Shown here piece by piece: positions 18,084-32,541 of a stretch of DNA of 37,859 bases. The notes below the pieces were generated by a model, which was not told the DNA's origin, did not search any database, and saw only the letters and a list, made by a program, of their open reading frames with translations. Within the stretch, counting starts at the first letter, position 1, and every line of letters begins with the position of its first letter. Position numbers and translations under genes: made by a program. The stretch spans positions 1 through 37,859 of the forward strand of contig NCEV01000020.1 of NCBI GenBank assembly GCA_002280875.1. The letters are read 5' to 3'. The DNA comes from Caulobacter sp. 32-67-35 (GTDB lineage Bacteria > Pseudomonadota > Alphaproteobacteria > Caulobacterales > Caulobacteraceae).

Positions 18084-19048
18084 CTCAAGGCCATGTCGGC
18101 CATCGAGGCCTGTCGCACCGCCGGGCTCGGCGGTCATGTCGCGCGCTGCGACGACTGCCAGCGCCTGGCGGTGAGCTACAACTCGTACCGCAACCGCCAC
18201 TGCCCTAAGTGCCAGGGCTCGGCAGCCAAGGTCTGGCTGGCTGAACGCGAGGCCGACCTGCTGCCCGCGCCCTACTTCCATGTCGTCTTCACCCTGCCGG
18301 GGGAGATCGCCGCCATCGCCTTCCACAACAAGGCCGTGGTCTATGACCTGCTATTCAAGGCCGCCGCCGAGACCCTGCAGACCATCGCCGCCGACCCCAA
18401 GCTGCTCGGCGCGCGGCTGGGCCTCATCGCCGTGCTGCATACCTGGGGCTCAGTCCTGACCCATCACCCGCATGTGCACTGCATCTTGCCAGGCGGCGGG
18501 CTGTCGCCAGACGGTCAGCGCTGGATCGCATGCCGCAAGGGCTTCTTCCTGCCCGTGCGGGTGTTGTCGCGGTTCTTCCGGCGGCTGTTCCTGGAGAAGC
18601 TCGCCGACGCTCATGCGCGCGGGCGCCTGAGTTTCTTCGGCGAGCTCACGCCATTGGCGGCGCCCGAGGCCCTCGCCGCCTATCTCGCCCCGTTGCGTCG
18701 CGCCGAATGGGTGGTCTACGCCAAGCCACCGTTCGGGGGGCCGGCCACCATGGCCCTGTCGCCGGCCGAGTTCATCCGGCGGTTCCTGATCCACGTGCTG
18801 CCGTCCGGCTTCCACCGCATCCGCCACTATGGCCTGCTAGCCAAGGGTCCCAACGCCGTGCCCTTGAAGACCCTGCGCGCCCTGATCCTGGAGCGAACGC
18901 CGCATCCGGCCGCCGTGCACAAGGACCCAGTGAGCCCAAGGCCACAGCGGCCCTGACCTGCCCGTGCGGCGGCGCCGTGCGGATCATCGAGGTCATCGGC
19001 CGCAGCGGCGCCTGGCGCGCCCGCCCCCTTCGCGCCACTGTGGTGTGA
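17992..19048 (+). pseudogene. IS91-family HUH transposase, broken
   Basis: Rolling-circle (Y2 HUH) transposase with at least four lesions. It starts at ATG 17992 (MSRPSLEVADIFRAHGPA), shifts frame near 18040, and in the following frame meets TAG at 18081-18083 where relatives have glutamine (sequence SLG-stop-LKAMSAIEACRTA). The zinc-finger region (CDDCQ, CRNRHCPKCQ-like: NRHCPKCQG) and the HUH-like motif THHPHVH are kept (18093 onward). After YAKPPFGGP (near 18740) about 40-50 residues normally containing the YLSRYTHR catalytic tyrosines are absent, and the sequence resumes at EFIRRFLIHVLP. A further frameshift near 18925 separates the C-terminal CPCGGAVRIIEV zinc motif, which ends at 19048. 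It cannot encode an active enzyme. Confidence 0.88.
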
Positions 19049-19506
19049 CAGCTCATGAGTCTAGCCACAACGATCGTCCGCGCCCATGCCCGCCATCGCC
19101 CCCGGCCTTGGCGCAGAGCCTGCTGCGCCTCGCGTCCAGCCGCGCCTCAAGCGCCGTTCCGCGACCGCCAATGTCGGCCCCTAACACCGCTCAGGGACCG
19201 ACATGTTGAACGTTTGGGGCTCTTCGTGGCCACTGCCCAGGCCTATTGGGCTATCGTCAGCACCGCAGCGACAACCGCTATCGCCATAGCCTGACACGCT
19301 CGGCGTACTGACCGCGGCTTCCTCCCCTGAAGGCTTTCGAAAGCCGGCCCTCAGCGTCGGCCGCAGACCCAGTGCACGGGCCGGCATCCGAAACCCTCAA
19401 CAGGAACGGAACTTCACAGCGCGCCAACTTCCGGACATTCACTCGGCCATGCTTCACATGCCAAAGATCGGCTCGAACGGCATGGTCCATGCTCGTCGCA
19501 CATTGG
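19049..19506. other. Non-coding region after IS91 remnant
   Basis: 458 bases between the transposase remnant and kdpE with no convincing gene. It probably includes the 3' (origin) end of the IS91-type element. A perfect 14-bp palindrome, GGCTTTCGAAAGCC, lies at 19333-19346; it could be a sub-terminal hairpin of the element or part of a terminator for kdpE, which ends at 19507 on the minus strand. Confidence 0.45.
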
Positions 19507-20199
19507 CTAGTCCGCAATGAAGCGGTAACCGACCCCAGGCTCGGTTTCGATGATCTTCGGATGAGCCGGATCGATTTCCAGCTTTTGGCGCAGCTGGCCG
19601 ACGAAGACGCGCAGATACTGGGTGTCCGTTGCGTGGGCGGGGCCCCATACGGCGACCAGCAGGTCCTTGTGCGTCAGCAATTTGCCGCGCCCCGAAGCCA
19701 GGCGGGCGAGCAGCTCGAATTCCTTGGGCGAAACCTTCACCACCGCGCCGCCTCGGGTAACCCGATGCTTGTCCAGATCGATCTCGACATCGCCGGCCCG
19801 GATTGGTCCGGGCGGCAGCCTGGTGGAGGCGCGCTGGCGCAAAGCGGCGCGAAGACGGGCCAGCAGCTCGCCCACCCCGAAAGGCTTTTCCAGGTAGTCG
19901 TTAGCGCCGTGGTCCAGAGCCTGGATCTTCTCGGCCTCGCGATCGCGGGCCGACAGGATCAGGATCGGACCGTCATAGAAGTCGCGCGCCCGGATCAGCA
20001 CATCCTTGCCATCCATGTCGGGTAGGCCCAGGTCCAGCACCACCGCGTCGGGCGACCATGTCGCCACGCCCCGCAGGCCCTCCTGCCCGCTGTCAGCGCG
20101 CAGGGGCTCATAGCCGGCCGCATCGAGCGCCGGACCCAGGAAGCGGTGGATCTGGGGCTCATCGTCGATGACCAGGATGCGTGGACGCGAGATGCTCAT
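19507..20199 (-). CDS. kdpE: Response regulator KdpE
   Basis: OmpR-type response regulator of 230 residues controlling the kdp potassium-uptake genes. The receiver has the acidic pair in VIDDEPQ (11-13), phospho-acceptor Asp56 (VVLDLGLPDMDG), the conserved Ser in ILSARD and Lys in YLEKPFG. The C-terminal winged helix (about 130-228) includes VKVSPKEFELLARLASGRGKLLTHKDLLVAVWG and the YLRVFVGQLRQKLE recognition helix. It starts 7 bp after the kdpD stop codon and is the last gene of the operon. Confidence 0.95.
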   Translation of the reverse strand: MSISRPRILVIDDEPQIHRFLGPALDAAGYEPLRADSGQEGLRGVATWSPDAVVLDLGLPDMDGKDVLIRARDFYDGPILILSARDREAEKIQALDHGANDYLEKPFGVGELLARLRAALRQRASTRLPPGPIRAGDVEIDLDKHRVTRGGAVVKVSPKEFELLARLASGRGKLLTHKDLLVAVWGPAHATDTQYLRVFVGQLRQKLEIDPAHPKIIETEPGVGYRFIAD

Positions 20200-20206
20200 G
20201 GCGCCG

Positions 20207-22885
20207 CTATAACAGGTGATGCGGCGTGGCGACCGCCTTGGGCAGGCTGATCAGGATGCGCGTGCCCTTGCCGTCATGGATCGGGCTGGCGGCGGCGATG
20301 CGGCCGCCCATGGCGTCGATGAAGCCCTTGGCGATCGAAAGGCCCAGGCCTGCGCCCTGATTGCGGTCGCTCGGCTCCTCCATGCGGCGGAACTTTTCGA
20401 ACACCCGCTCCAGCTCGGCGGTCGCGATACCGCGCCCCTCGTCCTCAATGCTGATCACCACATTGGCGCGATCCTCATAGGCCGCCATCTCGATGCGCGC
20501 CTCGGCCGGGCTATAGGCGATGGCGTTTTCCAGGATGTTGACGATGGCCTGCTCCAGCAGACTGCCGTCAACCCTCACCAGGCTCAGCTCGGCCGGATAG
20601 TCGCGGGTCAGCGCGCGGCCGCCCAGCCGGCGGGCCACACGATCGGCGGCCGCGCCCAGCACATCGCGCACATCGGTCCAGTCGGTGCGCAGGCGAAGCG
20701 CCCCGCCCTCCAGCCGGGTCATGTCCAGCAGGTTGCCGACATAGCGGTTCAGACGCTCGGCCTCCTCGCGGATGCTCAAGGTCAGGTCAGCGCGCACGGC
20801 GGGCGTCAGGGTCTTGCCATAGTCGATCAGGGTGCTGGAGGCGCCCAGCACGGTCGAGAGCGGCGTGCGCAGGTCATGGCTGATCGAGTTCAGCAGCGCC
20901 GAGCGAAAGCGGTCGGCCCGGCGCAGGGTCTCGGTCTCGACGGCCTCGGTCGCCAGTTCGGCCCGTTCCAGAGCCACGGCGCCCTGCTCAAGCAAGGCCA
21001 GAACCAGACGCTCGGTGTCGGAGCCGGCCACCATCACCCCGGCCTCGACACCGGCCACGCCGGCGCGGGACCGCACGCCGTCCAGCGGCCAGAAGGTCCA
21101 GCGGGTCTGCGGCAGGGTGCCGGTGCCAAAGCCGGCCGGCTCGCCCTTCTCCCAGGCCCAGCGCGCGGCGGCCATCGGGGCGGCGTCGAGCGGTTCCAGG
21201 GTCGGCGCGCCGGCGGCGGGCTCCAGCTCGCCATCGCGCGGCAACAGCACCATGGCCTTGGCGCCCGCTGCGGCCGCCGCCTGGTCGGCGATGGCCCGGG
21301 CGGTGGCGCCGCGATCGGCGGCGGCCGAGAAGATGCGGCTGGCCGCCAGCAGGGCCGACACCGCCGAGGCGCGCCGCTGGGCGTCCTGTCCCTGATCACG
21401 CACCCGCCCTGCAAGCCCACCGGCCGCCAGCGCCACAGCCCAGAAGACGATCAGGGTCAGGACGTCGGTCGGCGAACCGATCTGAAAGCTGTAGCGCGGC
21501 TCCAGGAACAGATAATTGTAGACGAGAAAGGCGACGGTCGCCGCCGCCAAGGCGGGGCGCAGGCCGTGCCGAACACCGGCCGCCAGCACCGCCGCCAGGA
21601 AGATCATCCCCAGGTCCACGCTGTCGAACGCCACGTCCAGACCCCAGGCGCACAAGGTGGCGACGCCGACGAAAGCCGCGCCCGTGAAATAGGCGCGCCA
21701 GGGCGGCCGAGCGCGGGGCTTGGGCGGCTCGGGCGCAGCCTCATGCGCCGCCTCGGTGACCACATGGATCGCCGCGCCGCGCGCCTCTCTCAGTAGGGCC
21801 GCCGCCAGGGACTGACCCAGCATCTCGCGCCAGCGGCTGTCGGCCGACTTGCCGATGACGATCTGGGTGACGTTGTTGCGCCGGGCATAGGCCATCACCG
21901 TGGCGACGATATCCGACCCCGTCAGCACCACGGTCGATCCGCCCAGCTGCTCGGCCAGCTTCAGCGCGTCGCGAACCCGGGCGCCGGCCACCGGACCCGG
22001 CGGGGCGTGGTCGGGCCTGTCCACATGGGTGACGGTCCACGGCGCATCCATCATCATGTCCGACAGGCGTCGGCCGGTACGGACCAGCCCCGCCGACATG
22101 GCGTCGCCGCCGATCAGCACCAGGATCCGCTCGCCCGCCGCCCAGGGGCCCTCGACCCCCTTTTCGCGCATGGCGGCGACCAGCTGGTCGTCCACCGTCT
22201 GGGCGGCGCGGCGCAGGGCCAGTTCCCGCAGGGCGGTCAGGTTCTCGACCTTGAAGAAGTTCTCCGAGGCCAGCCGCGCCGTCTCGGGCACATAGACCTT
22301 GCCCGCCGCCATCCGCTCGCGCAGCTCGTCGGGGGTGATATCGATCACCTCGATGGCGTCGGCCCGCGACAGAGCGCTGTCGGGCACCGTCTCGCGCTGG
22401 CGCACGCCGGTGATGCGCTGCACCACATCGACAAGGCTTTCCAGATGTTGGACGTTCAGGGTCGTCCAGACATCGATGCCGGCCGCCAGCAGCTCTTCCA
22501 CATCCTGCCACCGCTTGGGATGGCGCGAGCCCGGCGCGTTGGCGTGAGCGTATTCGTCGACCAGCAGCAGGGCCGGCTTGCGCGCCAAGGCCGCGTCGAG
22601 GTCGAACTCCATCATCACGTGGCCGCGATGATCGATCGGCCGACGCGGCATGACCTCCATGTCGCGCAGCAGGCTTTCGGTCTCGCGGCGGCCGTGGGTC
22701 TCGACCAGACCGACGACCACGTCCTTGCCCTCGGCCTTGCGACGCCGCGCGGCGCGCAGCATCTCGTAGGTCTTGCCCACGCCCGGCGCCATGCCCAGAA
22801 ACACCTTGAGGCGCCCCCGGCCCGCCTTGTTGGCGGCGGCCAGAAGCGCCTCTGGATCGGGCCTTTTGGGTTCGTCGGCCGGCAA
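20207..22885 (-). CDS. kdpD: Sensor histidine kinase KdpD
   Basis: Membrane sensor kinase of about 892 residues for potassium limitation. The N-terminal KdpD domain has the Walker A-like GMAPGVGKTYEML and VDEYAHANAPGSRHPKRWQDVEELLAAGIDVWTT. A Usp-like domain follows at about 230-370, then four membrane helices (about 395-500), a GAF-like region, HisKA with ISHDLRTPLS (His670) and an HATPase (NILENAIAYSP, EDEGRGI, GAGLGLSIAKG). Start choice: TTG at 22885, four bases after the kdpC stop, begins PADEPKRPDPEALL as in relatives. A longer frame to 22981 would overlap kdpC by about 90 bp and add a non-family Cys/Ser-rich stretch. Confidence 0.93.
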   Translation of the reverse strand: MPADEPKRPDPEALLAAANKAGRGRLKVFLGMAPGVGKTYEMLRAARRRKAEGKDVVVGLVETHGRRETESLLRDMEVMPRRPIDHRGHVMMEFDLDAALARKPALLLVDEYAHANAPGSRHPKRWQDVEELLAAGIDVWTTLNVQHLESLVDVVQRITGVRQRETVPDSALSRADAIEVIDITPDELRERMAAGKVYVPETARLASENFFKVENLTALRELALRRAAQTVDDQLVAAMREKGVEGPWAAGERILVLIGGDAMSAGLVRTGRRLSDMMMDAPWTVTHVDRPDHAPPGPVAGARVRDALKLAEQLGGSTVVLTGSDIVATVMAYARRNNVTQIVIGKSADSRWREMLGQSLAAALLREARGAAIHVVTEAAHEAAPEPPKPRARPPWRAYFTGAAFVGVATLCAWGLDVAFDSVDLGMIFLAAVLAAGVRHGLRPALAAATVAFLVYNYLFLEPRYSFQIGSPTDVLTLIVFWAVALAAGGLAGRVRDQGQDAQRRASAVSALLAASRIFSAAADRGATARAIADQAAAAAGAKAMVLLPRDGELEPAAGAPTLEPLDAAPMAAARWAWEKGEPAGFGTGTLPQTRWTFWPLDGVRSRAGVAGVEAGVMVAGSDTERLVLALLEQGAVALERAELATEAVETETLRRADRFRSALLNSISHDLRTPLSTVLGASSTLIDYGKTLTPAVRADLTLSIREEAERLNRYVGNLLDMTRLEGGALRLRTDWTDVRDVLGAAADRVARRLGGRALTRDYPAELSLVRVDGSLLEQAIVNILENAIAYSPAEARIEMAAYEDRANVVISIEDEGRGIATAELERVFEKFRRMEEPSDRNQGAGLGLSIAKGFIDAMGGRIAAASPIHDGKGTRILISLPKAVATPHHLL

Positions 22886-22889
22886 GCGT

Positions 22890-23462
22890 CTAGCCCGGCG
22901 CGCGGGCGTCGAGCACCCGGTTGACCGCCAGCACATTGACGCGCGGCTGGCCGATGAAGCCCAGCAGACGACCTTGGACATTGGCGTCGATCACCGCCTC
23001 GACCTGCGGCGTCGTCAGGCCGCGCGCCTTGGCGATGCGGGGCGCCTGCAGGCGGGCGAAGGCCGGCGAGATCTCGGGATCCAGGCCCGAGCCCGAGGTG
23101 GTGACGGCGTCGGCGGGGATCACCACGCCGGGGTTCTCGGCGCGCAGGGCGTCGGCGTCGGTCTTGACCCGCTCGGCAAGGGCCTCGTTCATCGGGCCCA
23201 TATTGGAGCCGCTGGAGGCCGAGGCATCATAGCCGGCGCCGGCCGCCGACGGGCGGGGGTGCAGATATTTCGCCGCCGCGAACGGCTGGCCGATCAGGGC
23301 CGAGCCGATGACGGTCCCCTTGGCGTCACGGACAAGGCTGCCATTGGCCTGATCCGGGAACGCCGCCTGGGCGACGCCGGTGATCGCCAGCGGGTAGGCC
23401 AGGCCCAGCAGGGCGGTGAAAAGGCCCATGGAAACCAGGGCGGGACGAAGGTGGGAGAGCAT
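22890..23462 (-). CDS. kdpC: Potassium-transporting ATPase subunit KdpC
   Basis: Single-pass membrane subunit of 190 residues that stabilises the KdpFABC pump. The N-terminal helix (about 9-31) is followed by family motifs GSALIGQPFAAAKYLHPRPSAAG, GSNMGPMNEAL, and the C-terminal VTTSGSGLDPEISPAFARLQAPRIAKARG. A GGAG ribosome site precedes the ATG by 9 bases. It lies 24 bp after kdpB. Confidence 0.95.
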   Translation of the reverse strand: MLSHLRPALVSMGLFTALLGLAYPLAITGVAQAAFPDQANGSLVRDAKGTVIGSALIGQPFAAAKYLHPRPSAAGAGYDASASSGSNMGPMNEALAERVKTDADALRAENPGVVIPADAVTTSGSGLDPEISPAFARLQAPRIAKARGLTTPQVEAVIDANVQGRLLGFIGQPRVNVLAVNRVLDARAPG

Positions 23463-23486
23463 GTTGGAATCTCCGAAGGTGACAGC

Positions 23487-25556
<2,070 letters not shown>

Positions 25557-25583
25557 GTCAAATCGCCTTTGCGATCAGCTGTG

Positions 25584-27236
<1,653 letters not shown>

Positions 27237-27249
27237 GAAATGTGATCCG

Positions 27250-27336
27250 TCAGAACTTGTCGGGTCGCAGCAGGGCCGCGACCATATAGGCCGCGACGAC
27301 GATCGCCCCGGCTCCCCACAGCACGCTCACCAGCAT
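27250..27336 (-). CDS. kdpF: Small membrane subunit KdpF
   Basis: 28-residue single-helix peptide: [18 protein letters not shown], then [10 protein letters not shown]. The C-terminal LL-P-KF ending is the hallmark of KdpF, which sits beside KdpA and stabilises the complex. It is 13 bp upstream of kdpA and 2 bp downstream of another small ORF. Confidence 0.9.
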   Translation of the reverse strand: MLVSVLWGAGAIVVAAYMVAALLRPDKF

Positions 27337-27338
27337 GG

Positions 27339-27422
27339 TCAGACGCGCCTCAACGCCATGGCGAAGCCGGCGAAGGCCGAAAACAGCCCCACCCCCAGCG
27401 CCAGAAAAATCAGGTCAGCCAT
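27339..27422 (-). CDS. Small membrane peptide upstream of kdpF
   Basis: A 27-residue ORF: MADLIFLALGVGLFSAF, then AGFAMALRRV, one hydrophobic helix followed by a basic end. GGAGG lies five bases before the ATG, the strongest ribosome site in the operon, and the stop is two bases before the kdpF ATG. From memory, short ORFs of similar length and layout precede kdpF in other bacteria, but I cannot confirm a family name. It may be an accessory KdpFABC peptide or a leader peptide. Confidence 0.7.
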   Translation of the reverse strand: MADLIFLALGVGLFSAFAGFAMALRRV

Positions 27423-27462
27423 TGCCGCCTCCGTTCGGATAGGCGGCTTGAAGACCACGGCG

Positions 27463-27504
27463 GCGCGTAAGCTCGCCATGCGGGAAAGGGCCGGCGCGCG
27501 TAAG
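27463..27504 (-). promoter_or_regulatory. Direct repeat upstream of kdp genes
   Basis: GCGCGTAAG at 27463-27471 and again at 27496-27504, start-to-start 33 bp, 40-80 bases upstream of the first kdp ORF. Read on the coding strand it is CTTACGCGC. The position suits an activator site such as KdpE, though it is unlike the AT-rich E. coli site. Confidence 0.3.
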
Positions 27505-27700
27505 GGCTGCATAAAGGCGGCCAGGACCAGGCTCCCCCAGGCTCTGACCTTCGGGGTCGGCGCGATGGCGCTGCCCGAATGCGGACCCTCCCAAGGTCAG
27601 CGATGAGTCAGGTGTAGCCGTTCGAAATAGGCTGCTGCGGTGCGCCAGCGGCCTTCATAAGGCCGATATGGTTCCCCACGCCAAACTCCAAGGGAGACAC

Positions 27701-27732
27701 AAAAGGGGGCCAGAAGTGCTGGCCCCCTTTTT
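27701..27732 (-). terminator. Strong intrinsic terminator between gyrB and kdp
   Basis: AAAAGGGGGCCAG, five-base loop AAGTG, CTGGCCCCCTTTT with an extra T: a perfect 13-bp stem with A and T runs on both sides, so it can work in both directions. On the minus strand it ends the recF-gyrB transcript and insulates the kdp operon. Confidence 0.9.
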
Positions 27733-27745
27733 AGAACGTGGCGCA

Positions 27746-27818
27746 CTCCCACAGTGCGAGTCTCATCTCTTTGATACACAGTCTCATCTATTGTGGATCA
27801 CTTCTCATTCATAGTGAG
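27746..27818 (-). repeat. TGAGA repeat array downstream of gyrB
   Basis: Full palindrome CTCACTATGAATGAG on the minus strand at 27804-27818, fitting CTCA-N7-TGAG. ATGAGA then recurs at exact 21-bp steps (CTCA on the plus strand starting 27804, 27783 and 27762). A last degenerate 15-mer is at 27746-27760. The ten-mer TGAGACTCGC at 27756-27765 is also in the first array at 16880-16889. The array begins 24 bp after the gyrB stop. Confidence 0.75.
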
Positions 27819-27841
27819 CCGGTCCAGCGATCCCGACGTCG

Positions 27842-31494
<3,653 letters not shown>

Positions 31495-31538
31495 GGGGGT
31501 CTCTTAAGGCAGGTTGGCTTCTCCGTCGACGCTGCGCT

Positions 31539-31639
31539 GCCCCCTCCGGCCCTCCGGGCCACCTCCCCCAAAAGGGGAGGAGCTAACGCGCGGCGCTGCT
31601 CCCCCTCTGGGGGAGCTGTCGCGGAGCGACTGAGGGGGC
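31539..31639. repeat. Composite palindromic repeat, copy 1 (halves in order R-L)
   Basis: About 101 bp with 8-bp perfect outer arms GCCCCCTC / GAGGGGGC. Internal hairpins: CCTCCCC / GGGGAGG near 31562-31580, GCTCCCCC / GGGGGAGC near 31598-31616, and GTCGC / GCGAC near 31618-31630. Its left half resembles the right half of the copy at 31996 and vice versa. Confidence 0.8.
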
Positions 31640-31672
31640 AAGCGCCGGCGCCTCACGCGACATCTCGCTGAG

Positions 31673-31843
31673 CTATGAAAAGGGTCGCGGAGCGTCCGGA
31701 CCACGTCCGGATGAGTTTTTGTAAGTTACCGTTTCGACGAAGCCGTCCGCTCCGCGTGACCGGTTCACAAGAGCCTGCGCTTGGGCGGTATGTGACGCCT
31801 CGTACGCTTCCAGCCCCAGACGGGCGGCGTGAATAGCGTTCAC
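31673..31843 (-). CDS. Doubtful small ORF between repeats
   Basis: A 56-residue ORF from GTG 31843 (VNAIHAARLGLEAYEASHTAQ) to the TAG at 31673. Third-position GC is lower than in neighbouring genes, there is no clear ribosome site, and I recognise no family. The first half looks like a plausible amphipathic helix. It could be a decayed gene caught between two repeats. Confidence 0.25.
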   Translation of the reverse strand: MNAIHAARLGLEAYEASHTAQAQALVNRSRGADGFVETVTYKNSSGRGPDAPRPFS

Positions 31844-31995
31844 GCCGGACCGCGAGCCATTACGCCCGCCTGTCCCCGCTCGATCACCCCCGCCGCCGCA
31901 ATGGTCGCTGGCCTTGCGCCCTTTCCTCGCGACGAGGTGGGTCAAGAATACGGGAGGTTTTCAGGGGGCTGCGTCGATTGTCTGGACGCCCATAC

Positions 31996-32113
31996 AAGTC
32001 CTCCCCCTAGCGGGGGAGGCGATCGCGTAGCGATCGGAGGGGGAAGTGCTGCTGAATCAATGCGGTATTCCCCCACCGGCCTCCGGCCGCCTCCCCCTTC
32101 AGGGGGAGGACTT
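31996..32113. repeat. MITE-like palindromic element with 13-bp terminal inverted repeats
   Basis: 118 bp. Ends AAGTCCTCCCCCT (31996-32008) and AGGGGGAGGACTT (32101-32113) are perfect inverted complements. A second pair, GGGGGAA (32039-32045) and TTCCCCC (32068-32074), lies inside. Local hairpins: CCTCCCCC-TAGC-GGGGGAGG and GATCGC-GTA-GCGATC in the left half, a CCGG-rich and CTCCCCC/GGGGGAG hairpin in the right half. Non-coding. Confidence 0.85.
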
Positions 32114-32183
32114 AGGGCGTCTATCCCCGTGCCTATCCGGGGACGGCGCGATCCCGATCCCCGTAGCTGGGCCCCGCGCTCAC

Positions 32184-32528
32184 CTACCCAAAATACCGCC
32201 GCGCGATCTCCAGATTGTCCTTCTGCCAGACCCCGGCGGCGCCCATCAGCACGCGCATCATGTTGGCCTGGAAGCTCTGACGCGCCTCGTCGCGGTCGAC
32301 CAGCTGACGGAGCGGCCAGTCGAAGCGGGCGTCCGGCGCGATGGCGCGGTGGACAGCATAGTTCATGGCGACCAGGTCGATGCGGTGCTCGACAGCGCCA
32401 AACGCCGCCTCGACGCGCTGGGAGCGGTCAAACCAGGTGTCGCAGCCCGTAAAGTCGGTCGCTTCCCAGAGGGTGAGCATGTTGTCGAACAGCTCGGCGA
32501 ACAGGTCTTCGCGCAGCCCCTGGGTCAT
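32184..32528 (-). CDS. Conserved-looking small protein of unknown function, downstream of dnaN
   Basis: 114-residue soluble protein, not recognised: MTQGLREDLFAELFDNML followed by a mostly helical sequence with WF/W-rich segments (CDTWFDRSQRVEAAFG, VWQKDNLEIARRYFG). Codon use is native. It starts 13 bp after the dnaN stop on the same strand, so it is probably co-transcribed with dnaN. Two cues for a real gene are the tight spacing and the high third-position GC. Confidence 0.7.
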   Translation of the reverse strand: MTQGLREDLFAELFDNMLTLWEATDFTGCDTWFDRSQRVEAAFGAVEHRIDLVAMNYAVHRAIAPDARFDWPLRQLVDRDEARQSFQANMMRVLMGAAGVWQKDNLEIARRYFG

Positions 32529-32541
32529 CGGCCAAGCGGGA

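Larger units (their letters stand above)
17124..19048 (+). mobile_element. Decayed IS91-type insertion element (recombinase plus HUH transposase)
   Basis: Intact recombinase gene followed directly by a broken IS91-family Y2 transposase. The listed span covers the coding parts only. True ends (oriIS/terIS) probably lie within 16946-17123 and 19049-19500, but IS91 elements make no target duplication and I could not define them. Confidence 0.8.
27423..27841. other. Kdp promoter region, terminator and second palindrome array
   Basis: About 420 bases between gyrB and the kdp operon, both on the minus strand. From the gyrB side it holds the TGAGA repeat array (27746-27818), a strong terminator (27701-27732), then the kdp regulatory region. 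In the latter, GCGCGTAAG occurs twice (27463-27471 and 27496-27504), 33 bp apart, about three helical turns, and could be part of KdpE sites or promoters. No gene seen. Confidence 0.55.
31495..32183. other. Repeat-rich region between recF and dnaN cluster
   Basis: 690 bases with two related palindromic elements (31539-31639 and 31996-32113) and a doubtful small ORF between them. Any recF-gyrB promoter should lie in the part closest to 31495. Confidence 0.6.

Noticed and set aside
27597-27779. 60-codon minus-strand ORF between gyrB and kdp
   Set aside because: It runs straight through the strong terminator at 27701-27732 and the repeat array, has no ribosome site and no family resemblance.
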